From Thermoleophilaceae bacterium (GTDB lineage Bacteria; Actinomycetota; Thermoleophilia; Solirubrobacterales; Thermoleophilaceae), in the NCBI GenBank assembly GCA_025928265.1, contig JAICJV010000016.1:1-44900 (forward strand): 44,900 bases of DNA, written 5' to 3'. The translations under genes were made by a program, and so were the position numbers. Position 1 is the first letter of the stretch. Every line of letters begins with the position of its first letter. Below, in pieces: positions 1-8,900 of the stretch. The notes beneath the pieces are model-generated. The model saw only the letters and a program-made list of their open reading frames with translations, was not told the origin of the DNA and did no database searches.

Positions 1-10
1 AATCAACCGT

Positions 11-577
11 CTAAGCAGCCTGCTGCAGGCGGCCCTCCTCGTGCGAGCCGTCCTTCGGTACGTCGCTCGACGCCGCGACGAGTGTGCTGAAGCGACCGAG
101 CGACACATGTGCGACGGCCTCGAGAATCTGCTCGTCGCTCCAGCCCGCCTCGCGCGCCTCTTCGTGGAGGTGGAGCGGCGGCGTGCTGCCACGCGACTCG
201 AGCAGGCCACGCACGAAGCGCAGGAGCGCGGCCTCGGCCTCGTCGCGCGACTCGAAGTCACGTGCGAGCGCGATCTCGTCGAGCCCGAGGCCGGCCTCCC
301 GCGCGGTGCGCTGAAGCGTGGCCAGCCAGTACTCGCTGGCGTCGTACTGCGCGACCGCGAGAGCGATGCGCTGCTGGGTCTTCAGCGGAAGAGCCCCGTG
401 GCGAAGCTCGGACCGGAAGCGCGCGTAGGCGCGAAGAACCGCCGGGGAGCCCGCGAGGACGCCCAGGAAGTTGGAGAGCTGGCCACCCGTGGAGAGGGCC
501 CCCTTGAGGATGGGCAGGCTGCGCTCAGGGGCAGTGAGCTCGTCGTGGATGTGGAACCTGCTCTCCTTTGTCTTCAT
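11..577 (-). CDS. AhpD/carboxymuconolactone decarboxylase-like protein without the redox cysteines
   Basis: A 188-residue all-helical-looking protein. Residues about 75-100 match the AhpD core pattern (AxAQYDASEYWLAT followed by TAREAGL), the place where active members carry a CxxC pair and a following histidine. Here the cysteine positions read Ser and Trp and the histidine is Leu, so peroxidase chemistry of the AhpD type is not expected. No cysteine is present anywhere in the chain. The start is ATG with a GAGAG stretch upstream. It is monocistronic, with a TATACT-type promoter and a palindrome in front. Fold assignment is by motif and fairly sure; function is unknown. Confidence 0.72.
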   Translation of the reverse strand: MKTKESRFHIHDELTAPERSLPILKGALSTGGQLSNFLGVLAGSPAVLRAYARFRSELRHGALPLKTQQRIALAVAQYDASEYWLATLQRTAREAGLGLDEIALARDFESRDEAEAALLRFVRGLLESRGSTPPLHLHEEAREAGWSDEQILEAVAHVSLGRFSTLVAASSDVPKDGSHEEGRLQQAA

Positions 578-598
578 CGCTTCACTCTCTGCATGTTG

Positions 599-617
599 CT
601 TACGGGGAGTAAGTATA
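599..617 (-). promoter_or_regulatory. Putative promoter -10 and operator of the AhpD-like gene
   Basis: On the minus strand TATACT (612-617) is a good -10 hexamer about 35 bases before the ATG. It overlaps a perfect palindrome, CTTAC-5 nt-GTAAG (599-613), that would cover the transcription start. No convincing -35 is visible. The palindrome looks like a repressor site, but no regulator gene is adjacent. Confidence 0.4.
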
Positions 618-708
618 GGTGGCTTATGCGACCTCTCACCTAGGAGATACGCAGCCGCCGCCGCTTTTGGATGTCTACGCGACGTCGGTTAACGATTAGT
701 AAGCCACC
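618..708. repeat. Separated 9-bp inverted repeat flanking the promoter
   Basis: GGTGGCTTA (618-626) and TAAGCCACC (700-708) are exact inverse copies 73 bases apart. AGTAAG also occurs at 608-613 and 698-703. The remaining bases of the 578-759 intergenic stretch hold only a GC-rich hairpin (about 708-731, CCGGG...CCCGG) that may end transcription of the upstream minus-strand gene. The repeat could be chance or a pair of regulator sites. Confidence 0.3.
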
Positions 709-759
709 CGGGTCCCAAGGGACGCCCGGGGCGGCAGGAGTGGCTGAAGCGCTTCGGCG

Positions 760-1152
760 CTAGCCGTGCGCGGTGAGGATGGCCATCACGACCAGGAACA
801 GCGCGAAGAGGAAGGCCCACTGCGCGGTCCGGTCGGGACGGGCGACCAGGGCGGTGCGGGTCTGAGAGCGCCGGCGCGGCGCCTGGACGTGGCCGGTGAT
901 CTCGACGGTCCGGCGGCCCGGCTGCGCGCCTCGCACATGCGACGGTGCTTCCGGAGCGCGGCGGTGGGTGCCGTAGGCACGGCCCGGGGCGCCCACCGGC
1001 CGCTCGCGGACGGGAGTTGCGGGGCGCTCGCGAAGAGCGGTGGCGGCGGCGCTTGCACGGCCGGCACGGGACGAACGGTCGAACTTCCGCTCGTACGGCT
1101 GCTCGAGCATTTCTTCATACGCGCGCAGAGCGCGTGCGGCGTCGTCTCTCAT
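760..1152 (-). CDS. Small tail-anchored membrane protein under riboswitch control
   Basis: A 130-residue protein with a short charged N-terminus (MRDDAARALRAYEEML), a long Arg/Pro/Ala-rich, probably disordered middle (about 25-108), and one C-terminal hydrophobic helix (WAFLFALFLVVMAIL) ending three residues before the stop. It would sit on the cytoplasmic face with its tail in the membrane. I recognise no family. Support for being real: it follows a c-di-AMP riboswitch directly, has a GAGAG ribosome site 3-8 bases before ATG, and the helix is uninterrupted. By context it may take part in envelope or turgor homeostasis, the usual targets of this riboswitch class; that is inference. Confidence 0.72.
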   Translation of the reverse strand: MRDDAARALRAYEEMLEQPYERKFDRSSRAGRASAAATALRERPATPVRERPVGAPGRAYGTHRRAPEAPSHVRGAQPGRRTVEITGHVQAPRRRSQTRTALVARPDRTAQWAFLFALFLVVMAILTAHG

Positions 1153-1164
1153 CGCTCTCTTTCT

Positions 1165-1318
1165 GACGCCTACGGGGTTAGCTGACGGGCTCGCGCTGAA
1201 AGAGTTGCGCTACGCCATCCCCATGGCGATTCGCCCCTCACGGCCTCGCTGTTTTCCCAGCAAAGCTGTGATTCTGGATCCCCCGCGTTCCGATTGAGAA
1301 AACCGGAACTTCGGCTTC
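1165..1318 (-). promoter_or_regulatory. c-di-AMP riboswitch (ydaO/yuaA class)
   Basis: Read on the minus strand this leader carries the hallmark blocks of the ydaO class in order: a 5' strand of P1 (GAAGCC, 1313-1318); a hairpin GUUCCG/CGGAAC (1287-1309); GCGGGGGAUCC (1276-1286); a GGGGCGAAUC block; GUAGCGCAACUC; and the near-invariant 3' block CCCGUCAGCUAACCCCGUAG (within 1167-1189), closing with GGCGUC (1165-1170), which pairs with the 5' strand except for one mismatch. The class binds cyclic di-AMP and usually turns genes off. The ATG lies 12 bases downstream with the Shine-Dalgarno right after P1, so there is no room for a terminator and control is probably at translation initiation. Confidence 0.93.
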
Positions 1319-1332
1319 ATTGGACGGACGGA

Positions 1333-1338
1333 ATCCTA
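1333..1338 (-). promoter_or_regulatory. Possible -10 element for the riboswitch transcript
   Basis: TAGGAT on the minus strand would start RNA at about 1326, eight bases before P1 of the riboswitch. No clear -35 is seen at 17 bases, so this is a weak call. Confidence 0.25.
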
Positions 1339-1373
1339 ACAGCGCCGGCGGATGGATCGAGCAGGGAAAGCCG

Positions 1374-1394
1374 CGAAAATGCGGTCTTAACCGC
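1374..1394 (-). terminator. Intrinsic terminator of the cytochrome c gene
   Basis: On the minus strand, a few bases after the stop codon, GCGGT-TAAG-ACCGC forms a 5-bp hairpin followed by ATTTTC. The stem is short, but position and U-run fit an intrinsic terminator. It would separate the cytochrome gene from the riboswitch unit. Confidence 0.5.
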
Positions 1395-1398
1395 CTAG

Positions 1399-1884
1399 CT
1401 ATCGGCCGGCGACCTGGGAGACGTAGTACGCCACGTCCGCGGCGTCCTTGCCCTGGAGCAGCCCGGGCGGCATCCGCCCGTCGCCGGTGCCGCCGATCTT
1501 GATCGCGTTCAGCACCCGCTGCTCGGTGACCTGACCGATGTTGTCGAGGTTCGGCCCCGTCACGCCCCTCGCCCCGGCTGCCTGCAGCGTGTGGCAGCTC
1601 CAGCAGGTCTCGCGGAAGAGGGTCTTGCCCTTGTTGAACTTCGCGTTGGGCGACTCGCTGGCGAGCGCGCCACCCGACCCGGCACCGGCCTTGCCGTCGG
1701 CCAGGACGATCGCGGGCACGGCGATTCCCAGGCCGACGTAGAGAATCGGGATCGCGATCCTGAACAGGCGGCTGCCGCGCGTGAGGTAGGCCTGGCGCGC
1801 GCCGGACGGCCCTCCGAAGAAGGCGACGAAGCCGACCGCGAGGCCGAGCGCTATGAAGCCGATAACGAACGCGACAACCGTCAT
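1399..1884 (-). CDS. Membrane-anchored class I cytochrome c
   Basis: A 161-residue electron carrier. Two hydrophobic helices lie near residues 2-24 and 41-62, followed by an exported heme domain with CWSCH (about residue 94-98) for covalent heme attachment and RMPPGLL (about 137) giving the axial methionine. The C-terminal DVAYYVSQVA helix is typical of mono-heme cytochrome c. The two membrane segments place the heme domain outside the cell. No oxidase or bc1 genes adjoin it, so its partner is unknown. Heme attachment would need the System I genes found at 32-36 kb. Confidence 0.88.
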   Translation of the reverse strand: MTVVAFVIGFIALGLAVGFVAFFGGPSGARQAYLTRGSRLFRIAIPILYVGLGIAVPAIVLADGKAGAGSGGALASESPNAKFNKGKTLFRETCWSCHTLQAAGARGVTGPNLDNIGQVTEQRVLNAIKIGGTGDGRMPPGLLQGKDAADVAYYVSQVAGR

Positions 1885-1921
1885 GCGCGCGGCATCCTAC
1901 CCATCTACGGAGACGATGGGC

Positions 1922-2356
1922 CTACGCCGTGTGTGCCGATTCGCGTCGCGCGCGCTTCCAGCTGCCGAACGCGGCGAACACCTCGCTCAGGCTGGGCAGG
2001 TCCTTGTCCTTCGCCGCGCGCTGCTGGTAATCGACCATCAGTAGCCGCTCGGGCCGCGCGCCCGTCTTCTCGGCCACGGTGCGGATCGCCTCGCGGACCC
2101 GATCAGGCGACACGTCATCGCCGTCGGCGTGGCTCTCACGCGCCTGCTGGGCGAACACGCCGGCTGCCGTGCCGCGCGCGCCCGGCTGGGCGTCGGGAGT
2201 CGACCGCGCCCGCTCCGGGCCGATCATCAACTTGCAGTGTGGGCAGCGGGTGGGCTGTGGGGGCCATGCCCCGGCGACGTCACTCGCTACCAGGAGGAAG
2301 CAGTGGGGGCAGTAAGCCTCTGTCATTTCCCCTGCCGAGGCTTGAGTCTGAATCAT
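1922..2356 (-). CDS. Zinc-ribbon protein with an HNH-repeat-like C-terminus
   Basis: A 144-residue soluble protein. The N-terminal zinc ribbon has paired CPHC motifs (about residues 16-19 and 38-41). The C-terminus (LPSLSEVFAAFGSWKRAR) resembles the small homing-endonuclease-associated (HNH) repeat that follows a DNA-binding module; no nuclease motif is present. The start is set at ATG 2356 because GGAAGGA lies six bases upstream; an in-frame start 57 bases earlier lacks a ribosome site. Likely a DNA-binding or regulatory protein; the exact role is unknown. The 2357-2475 gap shows nothing definite. Confidence 0.7.
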   Translation of the reverse strand: MIQTQASAGEMTEAYCPHCFLLVASDVAGAWPPQPTRCPHCKLMIGPERARSTPDAQPGARGTAAGVFAQQARESHADGDDVSPDRVREAIRTVAEKTGARPERLLMVDYQQRAAKDKDLPSLSEVFAAFGSWKRARRESAHTA

Positions 2357-2475
2357 GTGTCCTTCCAGATTCTTCGTGCTGGTGGTGTCCCCCCGTAAAG
2401 GTGTGGTCGCCAAAATGGGTGGCGCTCAAACACTGCGGAGTGGGGAAATTGCGCCGTTTGCGCGTTTCGGGCCGG

Positions 2476-3534
2476 TCAGGCGGCGAGCGCCTGGAGCTCG
2501 CGCTCCTCGGCGAGGCGGCGCAGCGCGCGCCGCTCGAGCTTGCGAACGCCTTCGGCGGAGAGGCCCATGCGCTGGGCGACCTCGCGGAGCGTGAGCGGGT
2601 CGGCGCCGCCGATCCCGAAGCGCAGCTCGATGACCTTGCGCGCGTTCGCGTCGAGCCGTTCGAGCGCCTTGCGGATCGACGCCTCCTCGAGCTCGACCGC
2701 GACCTCCTCGAGCGGGCTCGGCCCCTCGGACGGCAGCATCGACCCGAGCTCGGTCTCGCCGTCGGAGCCCACCGGCGTCTCCAGGCTGACCGGCACGCGC
2801 TCTGCCGACCGCAGCTCCTCGATCTGCGCCGGATCCATGTCGAGGCGCTTGGCGAGCTCCTCGATCGTCGGCTCGCGACCCAGCTCGCTCGTGAGCTTGC
2901 GCTCGGCGGTGCGGATCTTCGTGAGCTCCTGCCCGATGTGGACCGGGATCCTGATCGTGCGCGAGTGGTGCTGGAGGCCGCGCTGCATCGCCTGGCGGAT
3001 CCACCAGGTGGCATACGTCGAAAACTTGAACCCACGCCTGTAGTCGAACTTCTCGACCGCGCGGATCAGGCCCAGAATGCCCTCCTGGATCAGGTCGAGG
3101 AAGGGCAGCCCGAGGCCGCGGTAGCGCTTGGCGTTCGCCACGACGAGCCGCAGGTTCGCCTCGATCATCCGGTTCTTGGCGTCCTGGTCGCCGCGCTCGA
3201 TGCGCTTGGCCAGCTCGACCTCCTCGGCCGCCGTCAGCAGGCGCCGCTGCGAGATGTCGCGCAGGAAGATCTGGAGCGAGTCGCTGGTGGCGTCGGCGAA
3301 CAGCTCGGGCGTGTAGGTGCCCTCGCTCGACTCGCTCTCCTCACGCTGTGCCGAGCAGTCCTCGGACAGCGTGATGCCGCGCCGCTGAGCCTCGGCATAG
3401 ATGGCCTCGGTGCGGTCCTCGTCGAGGCCCGTCTCCTCGACCAGCTCGGCGATTTCCGAGAACTCGAGGCAGCCCGCCTCCTCGCCGCGGTCGAGCAGCT
3501 CGTCGACAGGTGTCCTGGGGGTCTCCTCACTCAT
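2476..3534 (-). CDS. RNA polymerase sigma-70 factor, RpoD/SigA-like
   Basis: A 352-residue sigma factor. The N-terminus (residues 9-56) resembles region 1.1. Region 1.2 begins near [10 protein letters not shown] (about 85). Region 2 is complete ([19 protein letters not shown], then [15 protein letters not shown] near 170-183), as are regions 3 and 4, with the -35-binding helix-turn-helix [21 protein letters not shown] near 314. It is shorter than typical primary factors, which carry a long acidic insert, so it may be the housekeeping factor or a group 2 paralogue. The family is certain. It stands alone: the next upstream gene ends 39 bases away. Confidence 0.9.
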   Translation of the reverse strand: MSEETPRTPVDELLDRGEEAGCLEFSEIAELVEETGLDEDRTEAIYAEAQRRGITLSEDCSAQREESESSEGTYTPELFADATSDSLQIFLRDISQRRLLTAAEEVELAKRIERGDQDAKNRMIEANLRLVVANAKRYRGLGLPFLDLIQEGILGLIRAVEKFDYRRGFKFSTYATWWIRQAMQRGLQHHSRTIRIPVHIGQELTKIRTAERKLTSELGREPTIEELAKRLDMDPAQIEELRSAERVPVSLETPVGSDGETELGSMLPSEGPSPLEEVAVELEEASIRKALERLDANARKVIELRFGIGGADPLTLREVAQRMGLSAEGVRKLERRALRRLAEERELQALAA

Positions 3535-3572
3535 CGCTGCTCAGGATATGGATACCCGCGGAGACCTGCAGA

Positions 3573-4385
3573 TCAAGCGCGGATGCGCTCGGAGCCCGCG
3601 TAGACGTTGAACGACCCGTCGCGGACGAAGCCGCACAGCAACATTCCCTGCTCACGGGCCAAATCCACTGCAAGAGTCGTCGGCGCGCCGACGCCCACGA
3701 TGCCAGCCAGCCCGGCGAGGTTGGCCTTCTGTACTAGCTCGAATGATGTCCGGCCGCTCACGCACGCATAGGTGCCGGGCAGCGGAAACTCGCCGGCGAG
3801 GAGGCGGTTTCCGATCGCCTTGTCCATCGCGTTGTGGCGGCCGACGTCCTCGCGGAGGACGATGAGCTCGCCGGTTGCGTCGAAGAGCGCGGTGGCGTGG
3901 AGGGCACCCGTACGCGCGAAGGCCCGCTGCGCATCGTGGGCCCTGTCGGGCGCCTTCAGGACGGTCTCCGGCGTGAGCGGCTCGCTCGGCTCGGCTCGCG
4001 GCGCGGACTGGCGGACGTATTCGAGCGCGCCCTTGCCGCACACGCCGCAGCTCGAGCTGAGGTAGAACGAGCGCTCGGCGCTCGGGTCGCGGCTGAGCCC
4101 GTCGCGCGTCGTGACATCGATGACGTTTGCCGCGAAGTCGCCGGTCGGGCCGACGGCGGTGATGTAAGCGGGCGCGGTGATCAGTCCCTCGCCTGCAAGG
4201 AATCCCGCGGCCAGCTCCTCGTCGTCGCCCGGCGTACGCATGGTCACGGCGATCGGGCGGTCGTCGACGCGGATCTCGAGCGGCTCCTCGACGGCGAGCT
4301 CGTCCTGCTCGCGCTCGCGGGCGCCCGCGACGGTGACCCGCTCGATCCAGGTCTCGCCCACGTGGCGGTCGAACGTGCGCTCCAC
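3573..4385 (-). CDS. fdhD: Formate dehydrogenase sulfurtransferase FdhD
   Basis: A 270-residue protein that passes sulfur to the molybdenum or tungsten bis-MGD cofactor of formate dehydrogenase. Visible family motifs are LAVEEPLEIRV near 32, TMRTPGDDEELAAGFLAGEG, the sulfur-carrying CGVCGKG loop (about 113-119), LREDVGRHNAMDKAIG and SGRTSFELVQKA. The GTG at 4385 gives the usual distance to EEPLEIR; the frame stays open upstream (another GTG at 4445, 18 bases after gltD), so the start is uncertain. No formate dehydrogenase gene is in the window; the location downstream of gltD may be incidental. Confidence 0.9.
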   Translation of the reverse strand: MERTFDRHVGETWIERVTVAGAREREQDELAVEEPLEIRVDDRPIAVTMRTPGDDEELAAGFLAGEGLITAPAYITAVGPTGDFAANVIDVTTRDGLSRDPSAERSFYLSSSCGVCGKGALEYVRQSAPRAEPSEPLTPETVLKAPDRAHDAQRAFARTGALHATALFDATGELIVLREDVGRHNAMDKAIGNRLLAGEFPLPGTYACVSGRTSFELVQKANLAGLAGIVGVGAPTTLAVDLAREQGMLLCGFVRDGSFNVYAGSERIRA

Positions 4386-4462
4386 ACACTTGATTGTGAC
4401 GTCACCTTGCTGCTTTGGGGTCGTATAGCGACCCCTGGGCAGCACGGTGCCCGGAGCGCGTG

Positions 4463-5911
4463 CTACGCCGGGACGGCTTCGAGTCGCTCGTCGCCTCCGG
4501 CGTCCGAGCCGAGCGACCCCAGGTAGGCGTCGCACGCGCGTGCCGCCTGGCGACCCTCGGAGATCGCCCACACCACGAGCGACTGGCCGCGACGCGAGTC
4601 GCCCGCGGCGAAGACACCCGGGACCGACGTCGCGTAGTCGGAGCCGATGATGTTGCCGCGCTGGTCGAGCGCGACGCCGAGCTGCTCCACGAGGCCCTCG
4701 TGCTGCGTGTGGAGGAAGCCCATGGCCAGCAGCACCAGGTCGGCCGGGATCGTCGTCTCCGTGCCCTCGACCTTCTCGAACGCCGGCGGCGGGCCGACCT
4801 CCTGGAACGTGAGCGACTTCACGCGGCCGTCCTCGCCGTCGAACGAGGTGGTCATCACCGAGTACACGCGGTCGCCGCCCTCCTCGTGGGCGCCCGACGT
4901 GCGCAGGATGAGGGGCCAGCGGGGCCACGGGGTCAGGTCATCCGGGCGGTCGAGCGGCGGCTCGGGGAGCAGCTCGAACTGGGTGACCGAAGCGGGCTTC
5001 TCGCGGTGCGAGTTGCCCAGGCAGTCGGCTCCGGTATCACCGCCGCCGATGATCACGACATGCTTGCCGGCAGCGCTGATCGGCTTCGCGGGCGGGTCGT
5101 CGCCGGCGACGAAGCGGTTGCGCTGCTCGAGGTACTCCATGGCGAAGTGCACGCCGTCGAGCTCGCGGCCCGGGATCGGCAGGTCGCGCGGGACGGTGGA
5201 GCCGGTGCAGATGACGATGGCGTCGAACTGCTCGCGCAGCTCGGCGGCGCTGATGTCGCGGCCGATCTCCACACCGGGGCGCATCTCGACGCCCTCGGCC
5301 TCCATCTGCAGCACGCGCCGCTGCACGACCCGCTTGTCGAGCTTGAAGTCCGGCACGCCGTAGCGCAGCAGGCCGCCGATGCGGTCGTTGCGCTCGAACA
5401 GCGTGACCCGGTGGCCGGCCCGGTTGAGCTGCTGCGCGGCCGCCATGCCGGCGGGACCGGACCCAACCACGGCGACGGTGCGATCCGTGCGGAACGACGG
5501 CGGCTCCGGCTGTACCCAGCCGTTCTCGAACGCGTGGTCGATGATGCGCTGCTCGATCTGCTTGATCGTCACGGGGTCGGAGTTGATGTCGAGCACGCAT
5601 GCCGCCTCGCACGGCGCCGGGCAGATGCGGCCCGTGAAGTCCGGGAAGTTGTTGGTGGCATGCAGCGCGTCGATCGCCTCGCGCCAGCGGTCGCGGTAGA
5701 CGAGGTCGTTCCAGTCCGGGATCAGGTTGCCGAGCGGGCAGCCGGAGTGGCAGAACGGGATGCCGCAGTCCATGCAGCGCGCGCCCTGCTGCCGCAGCTC
5801 GGGCTCGGCGAGCGGCAGGATGTACTCCTCGAAGTCGTTCACGCGCTCCGGGATCGGCCGCTTGTGCGGCTCGACACGGTGGATCTCGAGGAACCCGCCG
5901 AGCTTACCCAC
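4463..5911 (-). CDS. gltD: Glutamate synthase (NADPH) small subunit
   Basis: A 482-residue subunit that feeds electrons from NAD(P)H through FAD and iron-sulfur clusters to GltB. The N-terminal cysteine set ([16 protein letters not shown] and [10 protein letters not shown]) binds two 4Fe-4S clusters. [13 protein letters not shown] near 150 is the FAD Rossmann motif, [13 protein letters not shown] the NADPH motif, and [19 protein letters not shown] the closing FAD motif. The GTG start overlaps the end of gltB by eight bases (GTGGGTAA) and follows a GGAGGAGG ribosome site, so translation is coupled to gltB. Confidence 0.95.
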   Translation of the reverse strand: MGKLGGFLEIHRVEPHKRPIPERVNDFEEYILPLAEPELRQQGARCMDCGIPFCHSGCPLGNLIPDWNDLVYRDRWREAIDALHATNNFPDFTGRICPAPCEAACVLDINSDPVTIKQIEQRIIDHAFENGWVQPEPPSFRTDRTVAVVGSGPAGMAAAQQLNRAGHRVTLFERNDRIGGLLRYGVPDFKLDKRVVQRRVLQMEAEGVEMRPGVEIGRDISAAELREQFDAIVICTGSTVPRDLPIPGRELDGVHFAMEYLEQRNRFVAGDDPPAKPISAAGKHVVIIGGGDTGADCLGNSHREKPASVTQFELLPEPPLDRPDDLTPWPRWPLILRTSGAHEEGGDRVYSVMTTSFDGEDGRVKSLTFQEVGPPPAFEKVEGTETTIPADLVLLAMGFLHTQHEGLVEQLGVALDQRGNIIGSDYATSVPGVFAAGDSRRGQSLVVWAISEGRQAARACDAYLGSLGSDAGGDERLEAVPA

Positions 5912-8900
5912 GGTTCGGGAGCACCTCCTCCTCACCAGCAGACTCGGCTTCCCTCTGGGTTGCCTCGTCGGCGCCGGCTCGTCGCGCGGCATCACCGGCG
6001 CGCTCGGCCGCAACGTCTGCATCCTCGTACTGGCCGGCCTCGCCGACCTTGCTTGTCTCGTGGTGGCCGTCGCCGGGCGCGTACGGCGCGGGCTGGCCCG
6101 CCTCGATCGCCCCCGAGCCATCGCCGTCGCCGTGCTCGGCGACCACCGCCGGCTCGCCCGCCTCGATCGATCGCTTCTCGGCCAGCTCGCGGAGTGCGCG
6201 CTTGTAGTCCATCGGCATGACCTTCACCCAGGCCCCGAGCAGCGCGTCCCACTCGTCGAGCACCCGCTGCGCGACGGTCGAGCCGGTGCGCTCGAAATGC
6301 TCCTGCACGAGTGCGCGGACCTTGTCGAGGTCGTCGGTCTCCATCTCCTCGAGCTCGACCAATTCGGTGTTGCACTTGGCCTCGAACTCGCTGTTCGGGT
6401 CCAGCACGTAGGCGATGCCGCCCGACATCCCCGCTGCGAAGTTGCGCCCGGTCGGGCCGAGCACGACCACGCGCCCGCCGGTCATGTACTCACAGCCGTG
6501 GTCGCCCACGCCCTCGACCACCGCCTCGACGCCCGAGTTGCGAACGGCGAAGCGCTCGCCCGCAAGGCCGCGGAAGAACGCGCGCCCGGCGGTGGCGCCG
6601 TACAGGACGGTGTTGCCGATGACGACGTTCTCCTCCGGCACGAACGTGGAGCCCTCCGGCGGACGCACCGCGAGCACGCCGCCGGACATGCCCTTGCCGG
6701 TGTAGTCGTTGGCGTCGCCGTCGAGCTCGATGGTGACGCCGCGCATGAGCCAGCCGCCGAAGCTCTGGCCGCCGTGCCCGTGCGCGCGGATCCTGATCGT
6801 GTCGTCCGGGAGACCCTCGTTGCCGTGGCGGCGCGCGATCTCGCCGGACAGGAGGCCGCCCACGCAGCGGTTCGCGTTCACGACCTTGCCGTCGATCTCG
6901 ACCTGCTCGCCGTTCTCGAGCGCGGGCTGCGCGAGCTCGATCCACTCGTGGTCGCGGTGGTCGTCGAGCACCGGGTCCTGCCGGCGGACCTTGCGCCGCG
7001 CGATCTCCGGTGGCGCGTCGGGCGGCGCCAGCAGGCCGGTGATGTCCACGCCCTTCGCCTTCCAGTGCGAGATCGCATCGTCCGGCTGAAGCAGGTCCGT
7101 GCGGCCGACCAGGTCCTCGAAGTTGCGGACGCCGAGCTCGGCCATGTACTTGCGCACCTCTTCGGCGACGAAGAAGAAGTAGTTGACGACGTGCTCGGGC
7201 TTGCCCTGGAAGCGCTTGCGGAGGCGGGGGTCCTGGGTCGCGATGCCGACCGGACACGTGTTCAGGTGGCAGGCACGCATGTAGATGCAGCCGATCGTGA
7301 TGAGCGGCGCCGTGGCGAAGCCGAACTCCTCGGCTCCGAGCAGCGCGGCGACCACCACGTCGCGGCCGGTCTTGAGCTGGCCGTCGGTCTGCACCGTGAT
7401 GCGGTCGCGCAGCTTGTTCATGACGAGCGTCTGCTGCGTCTCCGCGAGGCCGATCTCCCACGGCACGCCGGCCGACTGGATCGACGACACCGGCGACGCG
7501 CCCGTGCCACCGTCGTGACCGGCGATGACCACGTGGTCGGAGTTCGCCTTGGCCACGCCCGCGGCGACCGTGCCCACGCCCACCTCGGAGACGAGCTTCA
7601 CGCTGATCCGCGCGTCCGGGTTTGCGCAGCGCAGGTCGAAGATGAGCTGCTTGAGGTCCTCGATCGAGTAGATGTCGTGGTGCGGCGGCGGCGAGATTAG
7701 GCCGACGCCCGGCGTGGAGTGCCGGATCTTGGCGATGTACTCGTCGACCTTGTGGCCGGGGAGCTGACCGCCCTCGCCGGGCTTCGCACCCTGCGCCATC
7801 TTGATCTGGAGCTCGTCGGCGTTGACGAGGTAGTGCGCGGTCACGCCGAAGCGGCCCGACGCCACCTGCTTGATCGCCGATCGGCGCAGGTCGCCGTTCG
7901 GGTCCCGCTTGAAGCGGCGCGGGTCCTCCCCGCCCTCGCCCGTGTTCGACTTGCCGCCGATGCGGTTCATCGCGATCGCGAGGGTCTCGTGCGCCTCGGT
8001 CGAGAGCGAACCGAGCGACATGGCGCCGGTCGCGAAGCGCTTGACGATCTCCTTGGCCGGCTCGACCTCCTCGATCGGGATCGGCCCGGATTCCGGCGGG
8101 CGGAACTTGAGCAGCCCGCGGAGCGTCGCGCGGCGCGAGGCGTCCTCGTTGATGAGCTTCGTGAACTCCTCGTACGACTCGGCGCCGCCGTGGCGGACCG
8201 CGTGCTGGATGCTCGCCACGGTGTCCGGGTTCCACTGGTGGTGCTCGCCGTCGCGACGCCACTGGTGCACGCCGCCCACCGGCAGGCGGTCGCTCGTGTG
8301 CGGGAACGCGCGCGTGTGACGCTCGAGCGCCTCCTTCGCCAGCACCTCGAGGCCGATGCCGCCGATGCGCGACGTGGTGTTCGTGAAGAAGCGGTCGATG
8401 AACTGCTTCTCCAGGCCGACCGCCTCGAAGATCTGCGCGCCGCAGTACGAGCGAACGGTGGAGATGCCCATCTTCGAGATCGTCTTGAGGATGGCCTTGC
8501 CCATCGCCTTGACCATGTTCGTCTCGGCCTGTGCCGCCGACTCCACGCCCGGCAGGCGGCCGTGGTCGAACATGTCGTGCAGCGTCTCGAAGGCCAGGTA
8601 CGGGTTCACCGCGCTGGCGCCGTAGCCGATCAGGCAGCAGATGTGGTGGACCTCGCGCGGCTCGCCCGACTCGACGACGAGGCCGGCCTGCAGGCGGGTG
8701 CCCTCGCGCACGAGGTGGTGGTGCACACCGGCGACGGCCAGCAGCGCCGGGATCGGCACGCGCTCGCGGCTCGCGTTGCGGTCGCTGATGATGAGGATGT
8801 TGTCGCCCGAGGCGATCAGCTCGGACGCCTCGCGGCAGAGGCGCTCCATCGCGCGCTCGAGGCCGGCCGCACCCTCGCTGACCGGGAACGTGGCGTCGAG

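Noticed and set aside
1591-3603. A 670-codon open frame on the plus strand
   Set aside because: It runs opposite the cytochrome c, zinc-ribbon and sigma factor genes, which have clear motifs. Its product has no recognisable domain; high GC keeps antisense frames open.
4386-4928. Upstream extension of fdhD into gltD
   Set aside because: The frame is open, but the extra residues overlap gltD and are not part of the FdhD family.
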